Assembly (NCBI GenBank): GCA_964035795.1
Contig: OZ038320.1
Location: 3,287,896 to 3,351,895, forward strand
Source: Pterobdella sp. o SKG-2022
Lineage: Eukaryota; Annelida; Clitellata; Hirudinida; Piscicolidae
Length of the DNA stretch: 64,000 bases
Reading direction: 5' to 3'
Part shown: positions 25,721 to 38,940 of the stretch, in pieces
How the letters are laid out: each line of letters starts with the position of its first letter
Numbering within the stretch: the stretch's first letter is position 1
The notes under the pieces: model-generated
What the model saw: the letters and a program-made list of their open reading frames with translations, nothing else
Database searches by the model: none
What the model was told of the DNA's origin: nothing
Position numbers and translations under genes: made by a program

Positions 25721-28700
25721 CTAAAAATGGCGGGATTTTATAATCCTAAGAGCCCCAGTAGACGCAGACATTCTGCGGTCAAAATTAGGAGTATCCTTTT
25801 TAAATACTTTGAACCTCATACCACCCTTAACTTTCTTCAACATATTGAACTTCCAGCTTCCGTTTTTCCATTGGTTCGCTTCAGGAGAAATGTAGCCGAA
25901 GTTGGATGGGTCTTCTTCAATAGGCGCAGCATCCGGGTTCTTCTTCCTCTCATGCTCTTCAGCACTATATCCCGGCATAGACTGCATCTGAATAACAGCG
26001 TGGAACTGAGAGTAGTCGATCTTGTATTGGCCGTTCTCTTTCTGGTAAGTGAGAAGGGGCGCGAGTCTGTGGCCCCACAAAATCTCAGTGTTGAGGTAGG
26101 AAGTCCTTACTTGGGTTGTCATGCCGGTTGATTCTACCACGCCTGGATGATGTATGAATGTGTGTGTTTGTGATTATTATAAGAAAAGTATTATACAAAG
26201 TATTATGAAACACATTGTTGTTAGATATTAAGCTTATATAACGAGTCGCTATGGCTTTATAGGGTTGAAATTGTCGAAAAGTGCTTATAGAAATGAAGGA
26301 ATTGAGAAATTTATCAATTTTAAATTAAAATTGAAAAAATAAAAAGGTAGGAAATATGACCTATCTCTGGTTAACAATTTCTATTTATATATCACACAAA
26401 AAGCAATTTATGGTCTAAAGAGTGTTACCAGACAAAACTAAAGCAAGTTCAAAGCTGTACTATGGTGCACTGGGTAATGACCTCTATAACTTAATCTGTA
26501 CATGTGTTTGGTATAGCTGTGGTTATAGCTGTAACTGAGTTCAGCCTGAAGACATAAAGCCGTACAGCTAAATTTTCTAAGCCTCATATTAAGAAAACTT
26601 TTACGGACATTTGTGCAAAATTTTTTTAGATATTAACAATATAATGAGACGTTTTCAATACTTTTAATGAAATATAAAGGGTTTATAGTTTTTACATGTG
26701 GTTCCAAACACTTGTTTGAATTGAAAATACTCTGCTGAAGTGGGGATTGAATCGATTTGAAATGGTTCTCAAAAGCTGTTCAAAATACAATTAAAAGGTC
26801 GATAGGGTTTCTATAAGCATTCGCTTAGCTTTTGAAAGTCACATTGGTATTGTATTACAATAATAAAAATAAGGATAAAAAATTCCATGGTGTAATAATA
26901 ATGGTAGAAATAATAATACTTTATATAGTGGTAATAAGAATAATAAAATTAATAAAAATAGAAAAATTCAAAAAAAAAAAATTAAGGACAGTAATGGAGA
27001 ATAAAAAAATAATCATAGAGAAATTGAAATCATGATGCATGAATAAAATTATCGTTTTTCAACAAGTCTTAATTGAATAATGGAATGAAAAAATATTAGT
27101 AATAGCGTTATAAAAAAAGTTAAAATAATAACAATAATACGAATAATAATTTTTTAAAATAATTTTAAATATATAATAATGAATCAAAATATAATGAAAA
27201 AATCACAAAAAATAATTTAAAAGAACTCCAAATAAAAACCAGCATGGAAAATAAAAACGATTTAAAATTTTAATAAAAAAAAATGGAAAAAAAAAATTAA
27301 TGAAATAATACTAAATAAAAAATTTTAAAACAATATGAATAACAAAAATAAAAATAAACCTAAATAATAAAAATAAAAATCAACCCAAATAACACCGTCG
27401 AGAGTATCTGAAGGACAGTTAATTACTAAAGGTGACTTCGTCGTTACACCCTTACAAAACTTTGAAGTCTTGAGATGAAATACTTTGAATAAATGGAAAT
27501 TTTAGAGTGAATAGTTTAAATAAGTTAAGTTCCAAACCATTTCAACTTCAACACAGCATACACCTCAAACCATCTTAGCTATTACTTAACCTCCTTCTAA
27601 CCACCTCCTTTCTGACACAGCCGAAACCACAAATCATCTCACTTTTGAAAAATAAACCCGCCAAACTCTCTCTAAAACCAAATTTCTAAGCAACCTCATC
27701 TTCAACACAACATACACTCCAAAGCATCTCATCTTTATATCATCTCTCCCCCAAACCATCTCACTGTCAACTCCCCAAACCACCTCACCTTCTAACACAA
27801 CGATCATTTCAAAGTTTTCCTCCAGCAAAATTTCCATTGAAACTCTCCATAAAGGACTTTTAGAGTTGATTTTATGCACAATAGTGACGGGCCAGACAAG
27901 GAAAACAAAGTCGTCATCTTGGCAAGACTCAGCCTGGATTTCTAAAGGGTTTTGCCACAGGGGAATGCACTCGCCTTCCTTTGTGAACCTGGTTTATGTA
28001 TGTGAATATATATGAATATGGCTTACGTATAAGAAGATATATGGGCTGGTCTGTCTATACTTTTTTTGCCGTTATTTTGTTCAATTGGGTATAATTTTTT
28101 GTTCTGTGTATTTTTGTTTACCTTAGTTATTTCGTATTATATTTTTAAAAATATTTTTCATGATATTTCTCAAAATAATTTATTCTATCATATTTGGTTT
28201 TAATTCATTTTATATATTTTTAATAATCTAGTCCATCCAACCTATAAGGTTTCATTCATATACTTATGTGTTTTGTTAGTTACGCATATATTTTTATATA
28301 AATATTTGTGTGTTTATACATGTTTTTCACATGTGTGTTTGTATATGGGTTTTTCATGCGATATTAAATCAACTTTTATAACTAGCTTCTACTTTATATA
28401 TTAAAATACACCAGATAACACCACAAAACTTCAAAGTAGGTTTTTAAACTTCTTCAGTATGGCATAAATATTATATTTCTCACATAATATTCTATATTCC
28501 TTACATATCATAGGCAGATTTTGAATTGCTGTCATAAGTTATATGCTGACATAAACTCATCATAAAAATGAGGTTAAACTTAAATGTTTATAATATACTA
28601 AATTTGATGTTTTTAAAGCTTTTTGGTGTGTCACTCATTATATCTTACACACGTTACAGTTATATTCTTTATTGTATTGTTTCCATCATTATGATATTAA

Positions 28701-30651
28701 TTTGATATTAAATTTTTTTTGGTGTTTAATTATTGTCGTATATATGTTTATACATATCATGAATTATGCAATTTTTACTTTTTACACAAAAAAGGTTTGA
28801 TAATACTAACAAAAGAAAACGAAATTATCCGATTAATTGACTTAATAATCAGATGACTAAATAACTAACCAATTAATTAATCAACTAAACAAATAACTGA
28901 CTGAATAACTAATAAACAATAATATCAACTAACAACCAAACTAACATAATAATCAACACAAAGTCTCCTAAATACCATCAAATGCCTAACTTATCTTGAA
29001 CGATGAATGCTTTGATAGAGGTGCCTACAAAGTGAGACTTCCTCATGTTACCACATCGAAACAACAGACAGTACTCTCCATCTCTGCAGCATATGACAGC
29101 TTTCCTGCTGAACAAAAGGGTATGGGCCCTTCTTTTTGGTTGCGAAAGTTTTGCGAAGATTATACCTGTGGATACCAACACCAGTGTTGTATTGTGTTTC
29201 ATTTTGTTTTTTTTGTATGCTATGGTATTGTAACCTATTGTATTCTATTGCATCATATTGTATTGTATTGTATCATATTTTATTCTATTGTCTTATATCA
29301 TATCACACCTGCAGTGAGAGATTGTATAAAGACTCCGACACAGCATTGCAGCATAAGGATTCCAATAGTGTAGGGACAGTTCGCCTCCATTCCTCTGTAC
29401 CCGTACCCTATGGTTTGTTGAGTCTCCAGGGAAAATAAAAATGCCGTGTAAAAACTATATACATTAGAAAAACAAGGCTGCCAGTCTTCTTCGTTGTAGT
29501 GTAAATGATCTTTGTGCAAAATGAGTATAATGTAGTAAACAACAGAGAAAAACAACCAGCTGCCCAAAAACCCTGATACAAACATCAAACAATTGTATCG
29601 CCACTTCATGTCTACCAGAGTGGTGAAAATATCCACTAAATATTTTCTCCTTCGTTCTGTTATGTTGCTAGTTGTCACATTGCAGGTTCCGTCTTTGAAA
29701 ACCAACCTACGAGTCTGGTAGGAGTTTTTGTGGGCCAACTGCCTGCAGTGTCTGGCCATAGTTGAAGTGGAGTCTGTGCTGGTGACGGTGAGGGGAGGCA
29801 GGTACGGGATTTCTATGTCGTTTACATTGTTGTGGTTAGAAACGGTAGTTGCGGGAAGAAGAATATGGCTAGATGAGTCTCCGAAACTTTGGTCAGAACC
29901 TTTCAAATGAGCTTTGCCAAGAGGGTCTACTTGCAACGTGTTTTTGCTCATTCGTTTCTTGTGGATATCCGCTAGAAAAGGTCTATCTTCCAAAAACTCC
30001 TGAAACAAGTCAATTGTGTCAATTAGCTCACTAGAAAAACTTGCGACATTACCAAAGGTTTATTTGAAAAACTAATGACTCTATGCTTGCCTATTAATTT
30101 ATAAAGCAAGTTAATCTTAAAAGAAACTTGGTACAGTTGATAATAAGAGATAAGATAACGAAAAGCCCTGTAAGTTGGTGATTCAAAGGACCTTTATCAA
30201 TAATACAAAAATAACAAAAAGTTCGTCAAAAAGTTGTCATTTGAAGTAAAAACTCAATATCCTCAATGTATTGGTAAAGTAGTCCAGTTTCTTATTTTTG
30301 ATCAAAAAAACTAAGATATCCGATGAGATGAAGTTTGGAAAAATTACAAAGAATTAGTGAAAAATTCTAATTCTTGAAACTCAACACAAATATTCAACCT
30401 GTCAACTCTTTAAAGTCTTTTAAACTTAACGAAGTTTACTCAAATCAAACGTCAATTATTTGAAATTTAAAATTTTTTTTTCATGTTGAAAAGTATAAAA
30501 TAAGCATTGAAACATCATTATAAACTGCTTTCTTTGAAAAACCAATTTTATTTACTTTGTCGTTGTTGTAATAAACGCCCGGATCGCCAGAACTCTTCTT
30601 GTAGTAATCCAAATATCCATTTTTTTTGTCGTTAGGTTCAAAAGTGGACAT
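25721..30651 (-). CDS. Inward-rectifier potassium channel (Kir)
   Basis: Tetrameric plasma-membrane K+ channel subunit of about 541 residues. Exons: 30514-30651, 29309-29999, 28991-29165, 27789-27988, 25721-26142, all phase-matched. Order: a long polar N-terminus; '[11 protein letters not shown]'; the interfacial segment '[20 protein letters not shown]'; membrane helix M1 (about 183-207); pore loop with selectivity filter 'TIGYGYR' (about 242-248); M2; then the cytoplasmic domain with '[16 protein letters not shown]', '[11 protein letters not shown]', 'PVTIVHKI' and '[18 protein letters not shown]'. By my alignment the M2 rectification-control position (Asp172 in Kir2.1) is Gln, about residue 272, and the second polyamine-binding acid (Glu224 in Kir2.1) is Gly, so weak rectification is inferred. 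The first exon is a model choice: its ATG and phase fit well, but it is less conserved. The subfamily is unresolved. Confidence 0.92.
27530..27788. repeat. Degenerate pyrimidine/purine-asymmetric minisatellite
   Basis: Repeated variants of CAAACCATCTCA and CTTCAACACA, diverged in length. On the Kir coding strand the tract is G/T-rich (many GGTTTGGGG-like units) and begins directly at the 5' splice site of the exon ending at 27789. Confidence 0.75.
29221..29302. repeat. (TATTG)n pentamer microsatellite
   Basis: Imperfect TATTG/TATCA pentamers fill most of the roughly 140-bp Kir intron between the pore exon and the next exon. Confidence 0.9.
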
Positions 30652-33600
30652 TTTAACGGGGAAATATGAGGCTAGTATAAATGTGGTAACTAAATTTCTT
30701 TGCTTCAATTATGTCCAACTACATGCTTGTTAAACGGAAATTTTGGAGTTTTAAACTATATATTTATTAAGTAGAAAATCAAAAAGTAAACCGCAGGTAG
30801 GATTATCAGCGTCATTGAATAAACATGTCTCAAAGTTAATTGCTAATGTTTTCAGCTTATATATGTCCTCTATGCATTATTTATTACGTGAAAAGTTTAT
30901 TTTATAACCTACTTGAAAAATTCAAGTTTGTCTTACAAAAATCTTCCTACAATTAACTCAAAATCTTCGTGATGTTTAATATTAAATTCGTGGTTGTATT
31001 AGCCTGCTCGGCTTTATTTCAAAGAAACTATACATCATATGAGAATAAAATGGTTGAAACTTGCAGTTAAATGACATTGAAAATGACCCTGTGACTTTGG
31101 CTGAAACTCAATCCGTTTATTTATATTAATTTATTCTTTTCGATAGCTTCCGCACTTTTGCATTTAGTTTTGCAAATTGAATACTATATAATGTCTCTTA
31201 ATAACAAAAAATGTTAAATGAAAAAACTTAAATAAATCATTCCAGATAATTTGGTAATCTTAAGACAAATATGATTATAAATTGTCCAAGGCAGCTTAGT
31301 GAACTATAAACAGATAAATCTCGCAGATAACTATCATTAACAACCCAAAAATACAGAATCTTTGATGAGCTTGAGTTCACGGGGAATGGTGCTTTGTGAA
31401 ACCCATCAATTACTCAGATGGAATCTCAGTTAGGGGTGATTCAAAGGTCGACATATTTGAGGTAAAAGTGGTTTAAAGCCGCTGGTATGTTATGACAGAA
31501 GAGGAAAGACTTGATAAGCAGTGGTTCAAAGCCCTATAAGTTTAATATTAGTAATTTTTATTATTAGGAATTTTTCATTACTGATTTCAAACAAATATTT
31601 AGGATATTATAATTAAATTTAATTAATGATAATATATTCTTTAAAATAATAAATCATGATTTATTTTATATAATATATTATTATATATATAATTATGTTT
31701 TAAATTATAGTATACTTTAAAAAATATATTATAGTTATTTTTTCTTTACTCTGAGACAGTGTCTGTTTGTGATGGTATTGTTATCAAGCCGATAAGTTAT
31801 TTTGTGTCGTGTGAACTTTTTTCTCCATCGTAACATAACAAAGTAATACTTACATGAAGTCGGCCATTTGATCGCCCCAGTTATATGGATGATTATAATA
31901 ATAAATATGGGGATTATAATTTTTATTTATATAATACAAAAAATGTGAAAGATTAAATTAATAATGATTCTGATGTTAATTTAAAAAATTATATTAATTA
32001 AAAGCTTGTAAATAAGCGCTTCAAAATTAATTAAAAAACTATAAATATAAAAAGAGTAATATAAATAAGTAATATGAAATAAATGAATAAAAATGTATTA
32101 ATTGTTTAAAATGTAATATACAATTAATTATTAACTTTGAAGGCTTCTAGCTATCATAAATCCTAAAAATATCATACAATAACGAATATGATTATAGTAT
32201 TATAATCTTAGTATTTATGATAGTATTAGGTTCAACACTTATAATAAATAATTAAAAAAAAGTTATAAATTTAGCTTTAAGTTATTATAAAAAGTGAACT
32301 TATTGTTTTATTCATTTATATTCACTCAAATATATTCAAATAAAAAAAACTAATAAAATTAATATCCAATCAGCTTCATGATGTCACTACAGACACAAGC
32401 TTCGAGTCGAATTTAAAAATTTATTGAGAAAAACTATGAGTAATACAATTAGTTTACATGACCAAACATATTTAACGTTAGATCAATTATCAAATATCGT
32501 ATATAGATATAGCGGGGTTTTATGTATTGGTTTAAGTACAGCTTGTCGGCACTTTATATATGTCATTCAACCTTCGAAAATAGCTAACTATTTTGAATTT
32601 TTGTTGTGATCTGTGAGATCACGGGAGGAAAATCACCGGGTGAGTAATGTGAAAAGGATATGTACTTTGAGTACTCAATTAGTGGGATTAATTAAAGACA
32701 AACTGAACAATAGTGATATACACTAATTTTTACAATACACATAAATTTAGTATGATTTAATTCAAAATTAGCGTTTAAAGAATGAAGTTGGCTGAATCTG
32801 CTTTATTATGAAGTTCTTTTGAAAGAAATGCGCGGTTATTGCTCAGTTGATTTCTTAGACACTTCTTTGGGACCAATGTTACAACATTAGAATGACGTGA
32901 TCGGAAAGACCTTCAGCTTTTAATACCAACCTACTTATAGGTCACTTCTCAATTTAAACTGAACTTGTGAAAATTTTACTTGACATTTGAATAACTTAAT
33001 TTTTGCTGTCGAGTAGTTATTAGGTTCAAAATATCAATCTGGTTCAATACTTGAAAATGTTGCTTAGTTAACGAAAAGCTTTGAATCTCAATAAAATTTA
33101 TTTGTGTTCCTCAATATACTCTCACGAATAAGGATTTGAGAATAATAAAAGATCATTTTTAAGGTATGATCTTAGAAACACAAGGGCAACAACCGTATTA
33201 TGACCCCTCCAGGTCACACTTATGTTAAAAAACAGCAGTGTGTGGTGTTAGAGGCGAGTGTTTTCAGACCCTTGGAGTACTGGTGAATTATTAAAGAGGT
33301 TTTCAAAGAATTCTCCATACTTTATTAGTTTCAATTGAGTCATTTTTTATTAAAACTCCATTTTAATAAACAGTTTAAAACACCTTAAAAATATTTTTAA
33401 CAGAGAACAGACAATAAACAAATAATAAAACATTAAACAACAATTTAAGAACCATACAATTAAAACCACATGGATAATAAAACCATTAAACGCTCCCCAG
33501 ATGGCGCAGTAGTGATGCCTGGCATGCACCAAACTATGACATTAGTGATAATGATTGGATAACATCTTATGGAAAACCAATTTCCACACGTAATAAAGAC

Positions 33601-33773
33601 AGGATAATAACAAAGAAATGATGATTATGAAAACCAATATGCAACTAAATCATAGAGCCACACATCTTTTGAGAGTTAGTAACCAATCAGAATTAACTTT
33701 CACACACAAAGAACAATGGAACATTAGCAAGTACAAAGATTCTCAGTCATAACATACAATCGACCAATGGAGA
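30652..33773. other. Gene desert between Kir and the SR protein gene
   Basis: Three kilobases of AT-rich DNA without an assignable exon. It holds a family B piece (31171-31205), a family C copy (33040-33118) and a small inverted repeat near 32606-32624. The promoter of the Kir gene should lie at the left end and the SR gene 3' UTR at the right end. Confidence 0.55.
33040..33118. repeat. Dispersed repeat family C, copy 1
   Basis: Shares the order ACTTGAAAATGTT ... TTAACGAAAAGCTTT ... CTCAA with copies at 40090-40170 and 54350-54440. Confidence 0.65.
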
Positions 33774-36231
33774 TTAGTTATCGGAGGGATCATTACTATC
33801 TGAGGCTGCCCCCTTTTCCTCTTTATATTCCTCTGCTTCTGAACCATTTTTGTTTACCTCATTATCGCTCGCCTCGTTATTCGACTGATCTTTCTTCTCT
33901 GACACACTTCCACTTTTTGATCTCTCTACCGACTTGCTTATTGACCTATCTGACCTATCATCTCTCGACCTACTCCTTGACCTATCATATGATTTTCTAC
34001 TTCGGGATCTCTCAGCCGATCTTGAATATGACCTTGATCTGTCGTCGTATGACCTTGAACGAGATCTGGATCTGCTGAATGACGAAAAATATATTTATCT
34101 ATCTGAATAAAAAAAATTTCAATTTATAGTCTCATAATAAGGCAAAACTTGACAAACCCCCATAAGACACAAACACAGGAATCTAGCATCTAACAACCTC
34201 CACATAATCACCAACCTTTCATCTTTCTTGGCATCCTTCACTCGAAGCTTCTTGCCTTCCAACTCATACCCATCAAACTTCTCAATGGCCCTCTTCACAT
34301 CTGCACTGTTCGAGAACTCCACAATGCTGGTGTGATGTTGTTGAGGAGATGTGTGGTTTTGTTAAGATAATGTTGTCATGGAAGTGTGGTGTTGCAAAGA
34401 AGCATGTGCTGTTGTTAATTAACGTAATGTGCATATGAATTGTGATGTTTTCAACATATAAAATGTTAAATGAAAATAATTTAAAAATACAAGCTCACCC
34501 TTCCCCCCTTCTAAGCTTGTGGGCGTCTGCAAACGTCACCTCACCCGCCTTCTTCATCAAATCTTTCAAATCCTACCAATAATGCCATATAATTTATCAA
34601 TAACCTGTCTATTTTTTGATCTATGCAAATAAGGTTAATTTATATATGCAAATTCTATAAGGATATATAAGCGCCTTTTTCGCATTTCTAGTTTAAAAAC
34701 GGAGTGCTATATAATCATAATGATAAGATATGAATAGAAAAAGTACATTGAAACAAAAACTAGCGGGTATTAAATGTAAAGATAGATGAATGACGAGATG
34801 GGACAGAACAGAGTTGTAGATATTATAATGCACCGGTAATACTAACTAGCCATATTAGGCTTATTACCAAACATATGAATTATTATTGCTATTTTCGTAT
34901 TAAAGATTTTCGCCATTATACTAACTAATTAGGCATAAAAAAATAATTTGCACGATACAATCACACGTATGAATACACACATTTATGTATACAAACACAC
35001 GCGAGCGGTTATATAAACACACACACACGCATACATACAGTTATACAGACATACATAGCAATTTAGCATCAAGTTTTATTACCTGATAAACACCCAAAAA
35101 CGAAATTAACTAGGAGGCTCTTTAAAAAGACATCAAGCAACAAATATGGCCGCCATGGTGGTGGGGGGGGGGGAGGTAGAAGTGTGACTAAAAGATTCAT
35201 TTTAAAAGCGCTATGAGTTGCCACTGAGTGTCATTACTCGTTAAGAAGGCTTATTTGGGACCTTTAAGGGAGATTCTACTTTTTGATGGGAGGAAAATTA
35301 AGTTAAATAAAATTATGTGGGTCTTAATTTTCGTATAATTGTATATAAATAAAATGATTGAAATCAACTGAGATGATGGAGTAATTGATTTGGTTGGGTG
35401 TTTATTAGTTACCTGCCACGACACATCCCCGGGAATGTTCTCCACAAGGATTTTATTATTCGTTCTTATTGGCTGGTTCCTACCTCTGTAACCATGATGA
35501 AAATGCAAATTAATCTTTTTAAAGAAAACATCATAGTAGTAAAGTTTTTACCAGCAACAAATAAAAACAAAAATAATGTTAAAAACATAAGGTTAGTTAT
35601 AATAAGTGTACCAAAAATATTATACTTCACCAATACTTACCTGAAGCTGTTAGATCTATATCCATCCACAGAATAACCACCACCTCGATATCCTGAACGA
35701 TCTCTAAAGCCACCATCCCTATCCCCTCTAAATCCTCCCCGATCATTGTACCCTCCTGAACCTCTATACCTGCCATCCTCTCTGCCTCGAGGAAAGTCCC
35801 CAAACCCACCCCTACCACGGTTAGAATTTGGAGCCCTCGCATGTTCAATTATCACTCTGGTTGATAAATTTTGTTTAAAGTTTTGTGTAAATAATTTTTT
35901 TTTAGATTTTGAGAAACGGTGATTAAAATTAAATGCTTACTTTTATTATTTAACGAAAAGACTAATAAATTTGAACCTTTCTCCGCAAAGCTGTTTTCCG
36001 TTTAAATCATAAACTGCGTCATCTGCATCTCTCTTCTCTTCAAAATTCTTAAAATTTTTAATCCCTTTGATTTAAAATCCATAAAACAACAAAATAACGG
36101 TGACTCACGACAAATCCAAAGCCTTCTTTCAAATTGATTCCTGAAAGTCGTCCATATCCTTTGAAAAAGTTTTCAACATCACGGTCTCTAACATCCCTTC
36201 CAAGTCTGCCAATATAAACTCTTGATCCCAT
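33774..36231 (-). CDS. Serine/arginine-rich splicing factor with two RRMs (SRSF4/5/6 type)
   Basis: Nuclear pre-mRNA splicing regulator of about 322 residues. Exons: 36109-36231, 35977-36047, 35641-35856, 35413-35485, 34499-34572, 34216-34326, 33774-34074, all phase-matched. RRM1 begins 'GSRVYIGRLGRDVRDRDVE' and carries RNP1 'GFGFV'; it ends 'VIIEHAR'. A Gly/Arg-rich linker ('GRGGFGDFPRGRE') follows. RRM2 has 'KILVENIPGDVSWQ' and, after the intron, 'DLKDLMKKAGEV', which together give the SWQDLKD signature of the two-RRM SR proteins. The last exon is an RS domain ('SRSRSRSRSYDDRS') ending in an acidic Asn/Ser/Glu tail. SRSF4, 5 and 6 cannot be separated here. Its start codon faces that of eIF6. 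Confidence 0.95.
35156..35175. repeat. Poly-G tract
   Basis: A run of about 10-13 G after TGGTGG in an SR-gene intron (C-rich on the coding strand). Intronic, no assigned role. Confidence 0.8.
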
Positions 36232-36501
36232 TTGAGAAAAATATTTAATGCTTCAAAATGGCGTTGCAAGCATTTATCATTTTTTCGCAAAAAAAAAAAT
36301 AATTTGAATAAAAACATTTTCTAATTTTATTTTTTTAATAAGAAAATTTTTGGGATAAAATTAATAACTTTGGGTTATTTTTGTTAAAGGTATCTTTGCT
36401 AGATTTCGTAATAGCAGTGAAACACTTCATGCTTTGTATAACAAATTTAAATTTTAATATTTCCATAATTGAAAAAAATTTTAATTTATTGTTCCAATAA
36501 T
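36232..36501. promoter_or_regulatory. Shared promoter interval, SR protein gene / eIF6
   Basis: The two start codons are divergent with 270 bp between them, so both 5' UTRs and core promoters must fit here unless an upstream non-coding exon exists. No clear TATA box or other motif decides the start sites. Confidence 0.5.
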
Positions 36502-38940
36502 ATGGCTGTCAGAGCACAATTTGAAGGTAATAACGAGATCGGAGTTTTTGCTACTTTGACAAACGCTTATTGTATGGTGGGACTAGGTGGTTCAGCCAAC
36601 TTTTACAGGTAATTCAAAATGTTTATTGAATACTTGAAAATTTCTAATGTGAAAGTGTTTTGAGTACATTATCAATAATATCCTATATAAATGCAGTATT
36701 TTTGAGAGTGAATTGTCTGATTCGATCCCAGTTTTCTACACATCTATTAATGATTGTCGAATTGTTGGAAGACTTTCTGTCGGTTAGTAGTGTTTTTTTT
36801 CTAGAAACAACTGGTTTTGATGTAGCATTATTCATACAAGAAGTATCAACTTAAATTCATAAACTAGATTATTTTAAACTTACCCAAAATATAAATTTTC
36901 AAGCATATACAAAATTAAAAAGAGCTTATTTCACACACTTGCATCAAAAATATAAAAATCTCCACAACAGGAAATAAACATGGTCTCTTACTACCAATGA
37001 CAACCACTGATAATGAACTACAACATATAAGAAATAGTCTACCAGATTCTGTTAAGGTATTCTTTGTATATTTTGATAATTTTTTCCTATGGTTATGTTA
37101 GTGCCATTTTTGTGTATTCCAATAATTTTGTATATACGTCAATATACTCTATTGTGATTCTTCTACTCATATTCACTTACTCATTTTTTTCTCATTTACC
37201 CTTCGACTCATTAATCTACCAACCAACACCCATCAAAGGTGATGAGAATAGAGGAAAGGTTATCAGCTTTAGGAAATGTCATAGCCTGCAATGATTATGC
37301 TGCTCTTATCCACCCTGATCTTGAGAAGGTGTGTCAGTTAGTAATATAACTGTTATCATCACCATCAGTCATTAAAATATGCATTATCATCACCATGCTG
37401 CACAGTGATTGTTGCTTTCATCATAACCACTGTGATCATTATAATCATCTGCCCTACCCTCTGCTGAAGATAATGGGCTCCAAATAGAATAATGATGAAT
37501 GATAGATTAGTATTGATATCATTGTTATTATTATTACCACCATTATTATTATTACTGCTACCATCCTTTTTAGGACACTGAAGAGATCATAAGGGATGTG
37601 TTAAAAGTGGAAACCTTCAGGAAGACTGTAGCTGACAATTCATTGGTTGGCACTTACACCTGCTTCACCAATCAGGGTGGACTTGTGAGTTAATAGTTAT
37701 AGTAATATTATTTTAATAAAAATGAAGATTATAATATTGGTGCCAAGGATTGCAAGCAATGCTTATGAACCTTTAGTTATTATTAGGAAAATAAAAATTT
37801 TTTCTAGTTGAAATACTTTTATTAAGATCACACACACACCACACCTCTAAGTTCACATACATGCATATAGGTACATCCAAGCACTAAAATTGAAGAACAA
37901 AACGAACTTTCTACTCTGTTACAAATCCCCCTTGTGGTAGGAATAATTATACAATTATTAATCTAAATAATTGAATAATCACCTTGATAAAAAAACTTAA
38001 CTTTTATAATGCAAATAAATTACGCATACTTTAGTGTATTTTGTTAAAAATTAATTTATTATCATTTAAAAGCCATCGCTATGAATACATAGCCAAGTCC
38101 GACTTGAAACTATCGAATTCAAGGCCCGCATTTGGTGCCGTTTAACGCCAGAAAGATCAAAAAAATATAAATAAAAACCTAAAACGTTGTGAATGATTAG
38201 CCTCAAAATTTTGAATCCTAAAAACAGTACAATATTTGAATTTCTTTATTTTGACGAAGCTTTTGGGTATAATCTATATCGTCATTAGTTACCTAATGAT
38301 AATATAAAATATATCGAAAAAATGCTTTGTACATAAAGATGTTTTTAAAAAGCTATCGTTTCATGCATATATAATCACAGACTGGTACGGTGAATCGAGG
38401 CAGCAACGTGATTGGCGCAGGAATGGTGGCGAATGATTGGTCGGCTTTCTGCGGTATGGATACAACAACCACTGAGATTTCGTTGATCGATTCTATTTTT
38501 AAACTCGACGACAACCAATCATATGGAGGCATGAATCCCAAGCTGAGGAGTGACCTTATTGATAAGTTTGTTTTATATTTCTTAATTGGCTTCTCAACTC
38601 TTGTATATAATACACTTTGTAATTCAATCATAAAAGCTTTTTATTAAAAAATTTAATTAAATACTTTTCTATTAGAAAATTTTTTAATTTTTTTTTCAGC
38701 TTAGGCTATTTATATGTTTCTATTGCTAAATTTTTTTATTTAAATGACGAATTTTTAAATAGGCAAATTGAGTACACACAATATTATACAATACAATGGT
38801 GATATTGGTATAGCGAAATAAACAAATAGTAAAATCTATTATGCATTACTTTTTAAAGCCAGTTACAAGAAGCTCCGTAACAATAAATAATAGCGGTAAA
38901 CTTTTATATTTACTTAATTCCTTTTTTCAGTATGGCTTGA
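36502..38940 (+). CDS. EIF6: Eukaryotic translation initiation factor 6
   Basis: eIF6 binds the 60S ribosomal subunit in nucleolus and cytoplasm, prevents premature joining to 40S and aids 60S biogenesis. Exons: 36502-36608, 36697-36782, 36971-37056, 37239-37328, 37574-37684, 37871-37936, 38381-38565, 38931-38940. They give 246 residues, one more than human. Key segments: '[17 protein letters not shown]', '[12 protein letters not shown]', '[10 protein letters not shown]', '[12 protein letters not shown]', '[12 protein letters not shown]', '[13 protein letters not shown]', '[16 protein letters not shown]' and '[15 protein letters not shown]'. The last coding exon is tiny: one base plus Met, Ala and TGA, giving the ending 'LIDNMA', close to the human ending. 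Complete and intact. Confidence 0.96.
37440..37500 (+). repeat. Dispersed repeat family E, copy 2
   Basis: In eIF6 intron 4; resembles 2112-2168 and ends in ATGATG-type sequence. Confidence 0.5.

Noticed and set aside
26400..26570. Less AT-rich patch in the Kir intron, considered as a tRNA or exon
   Set aside because: No cloverleaf, no A/B-box pair and no phase-compatible exon; the Kir exons join without it.
32606..32624. Small inverted repeat TGATCTGTGAGATCA
   Set aside because: Too short, with no T-tract, array or flanking gene, to call a regulatory hairpin.
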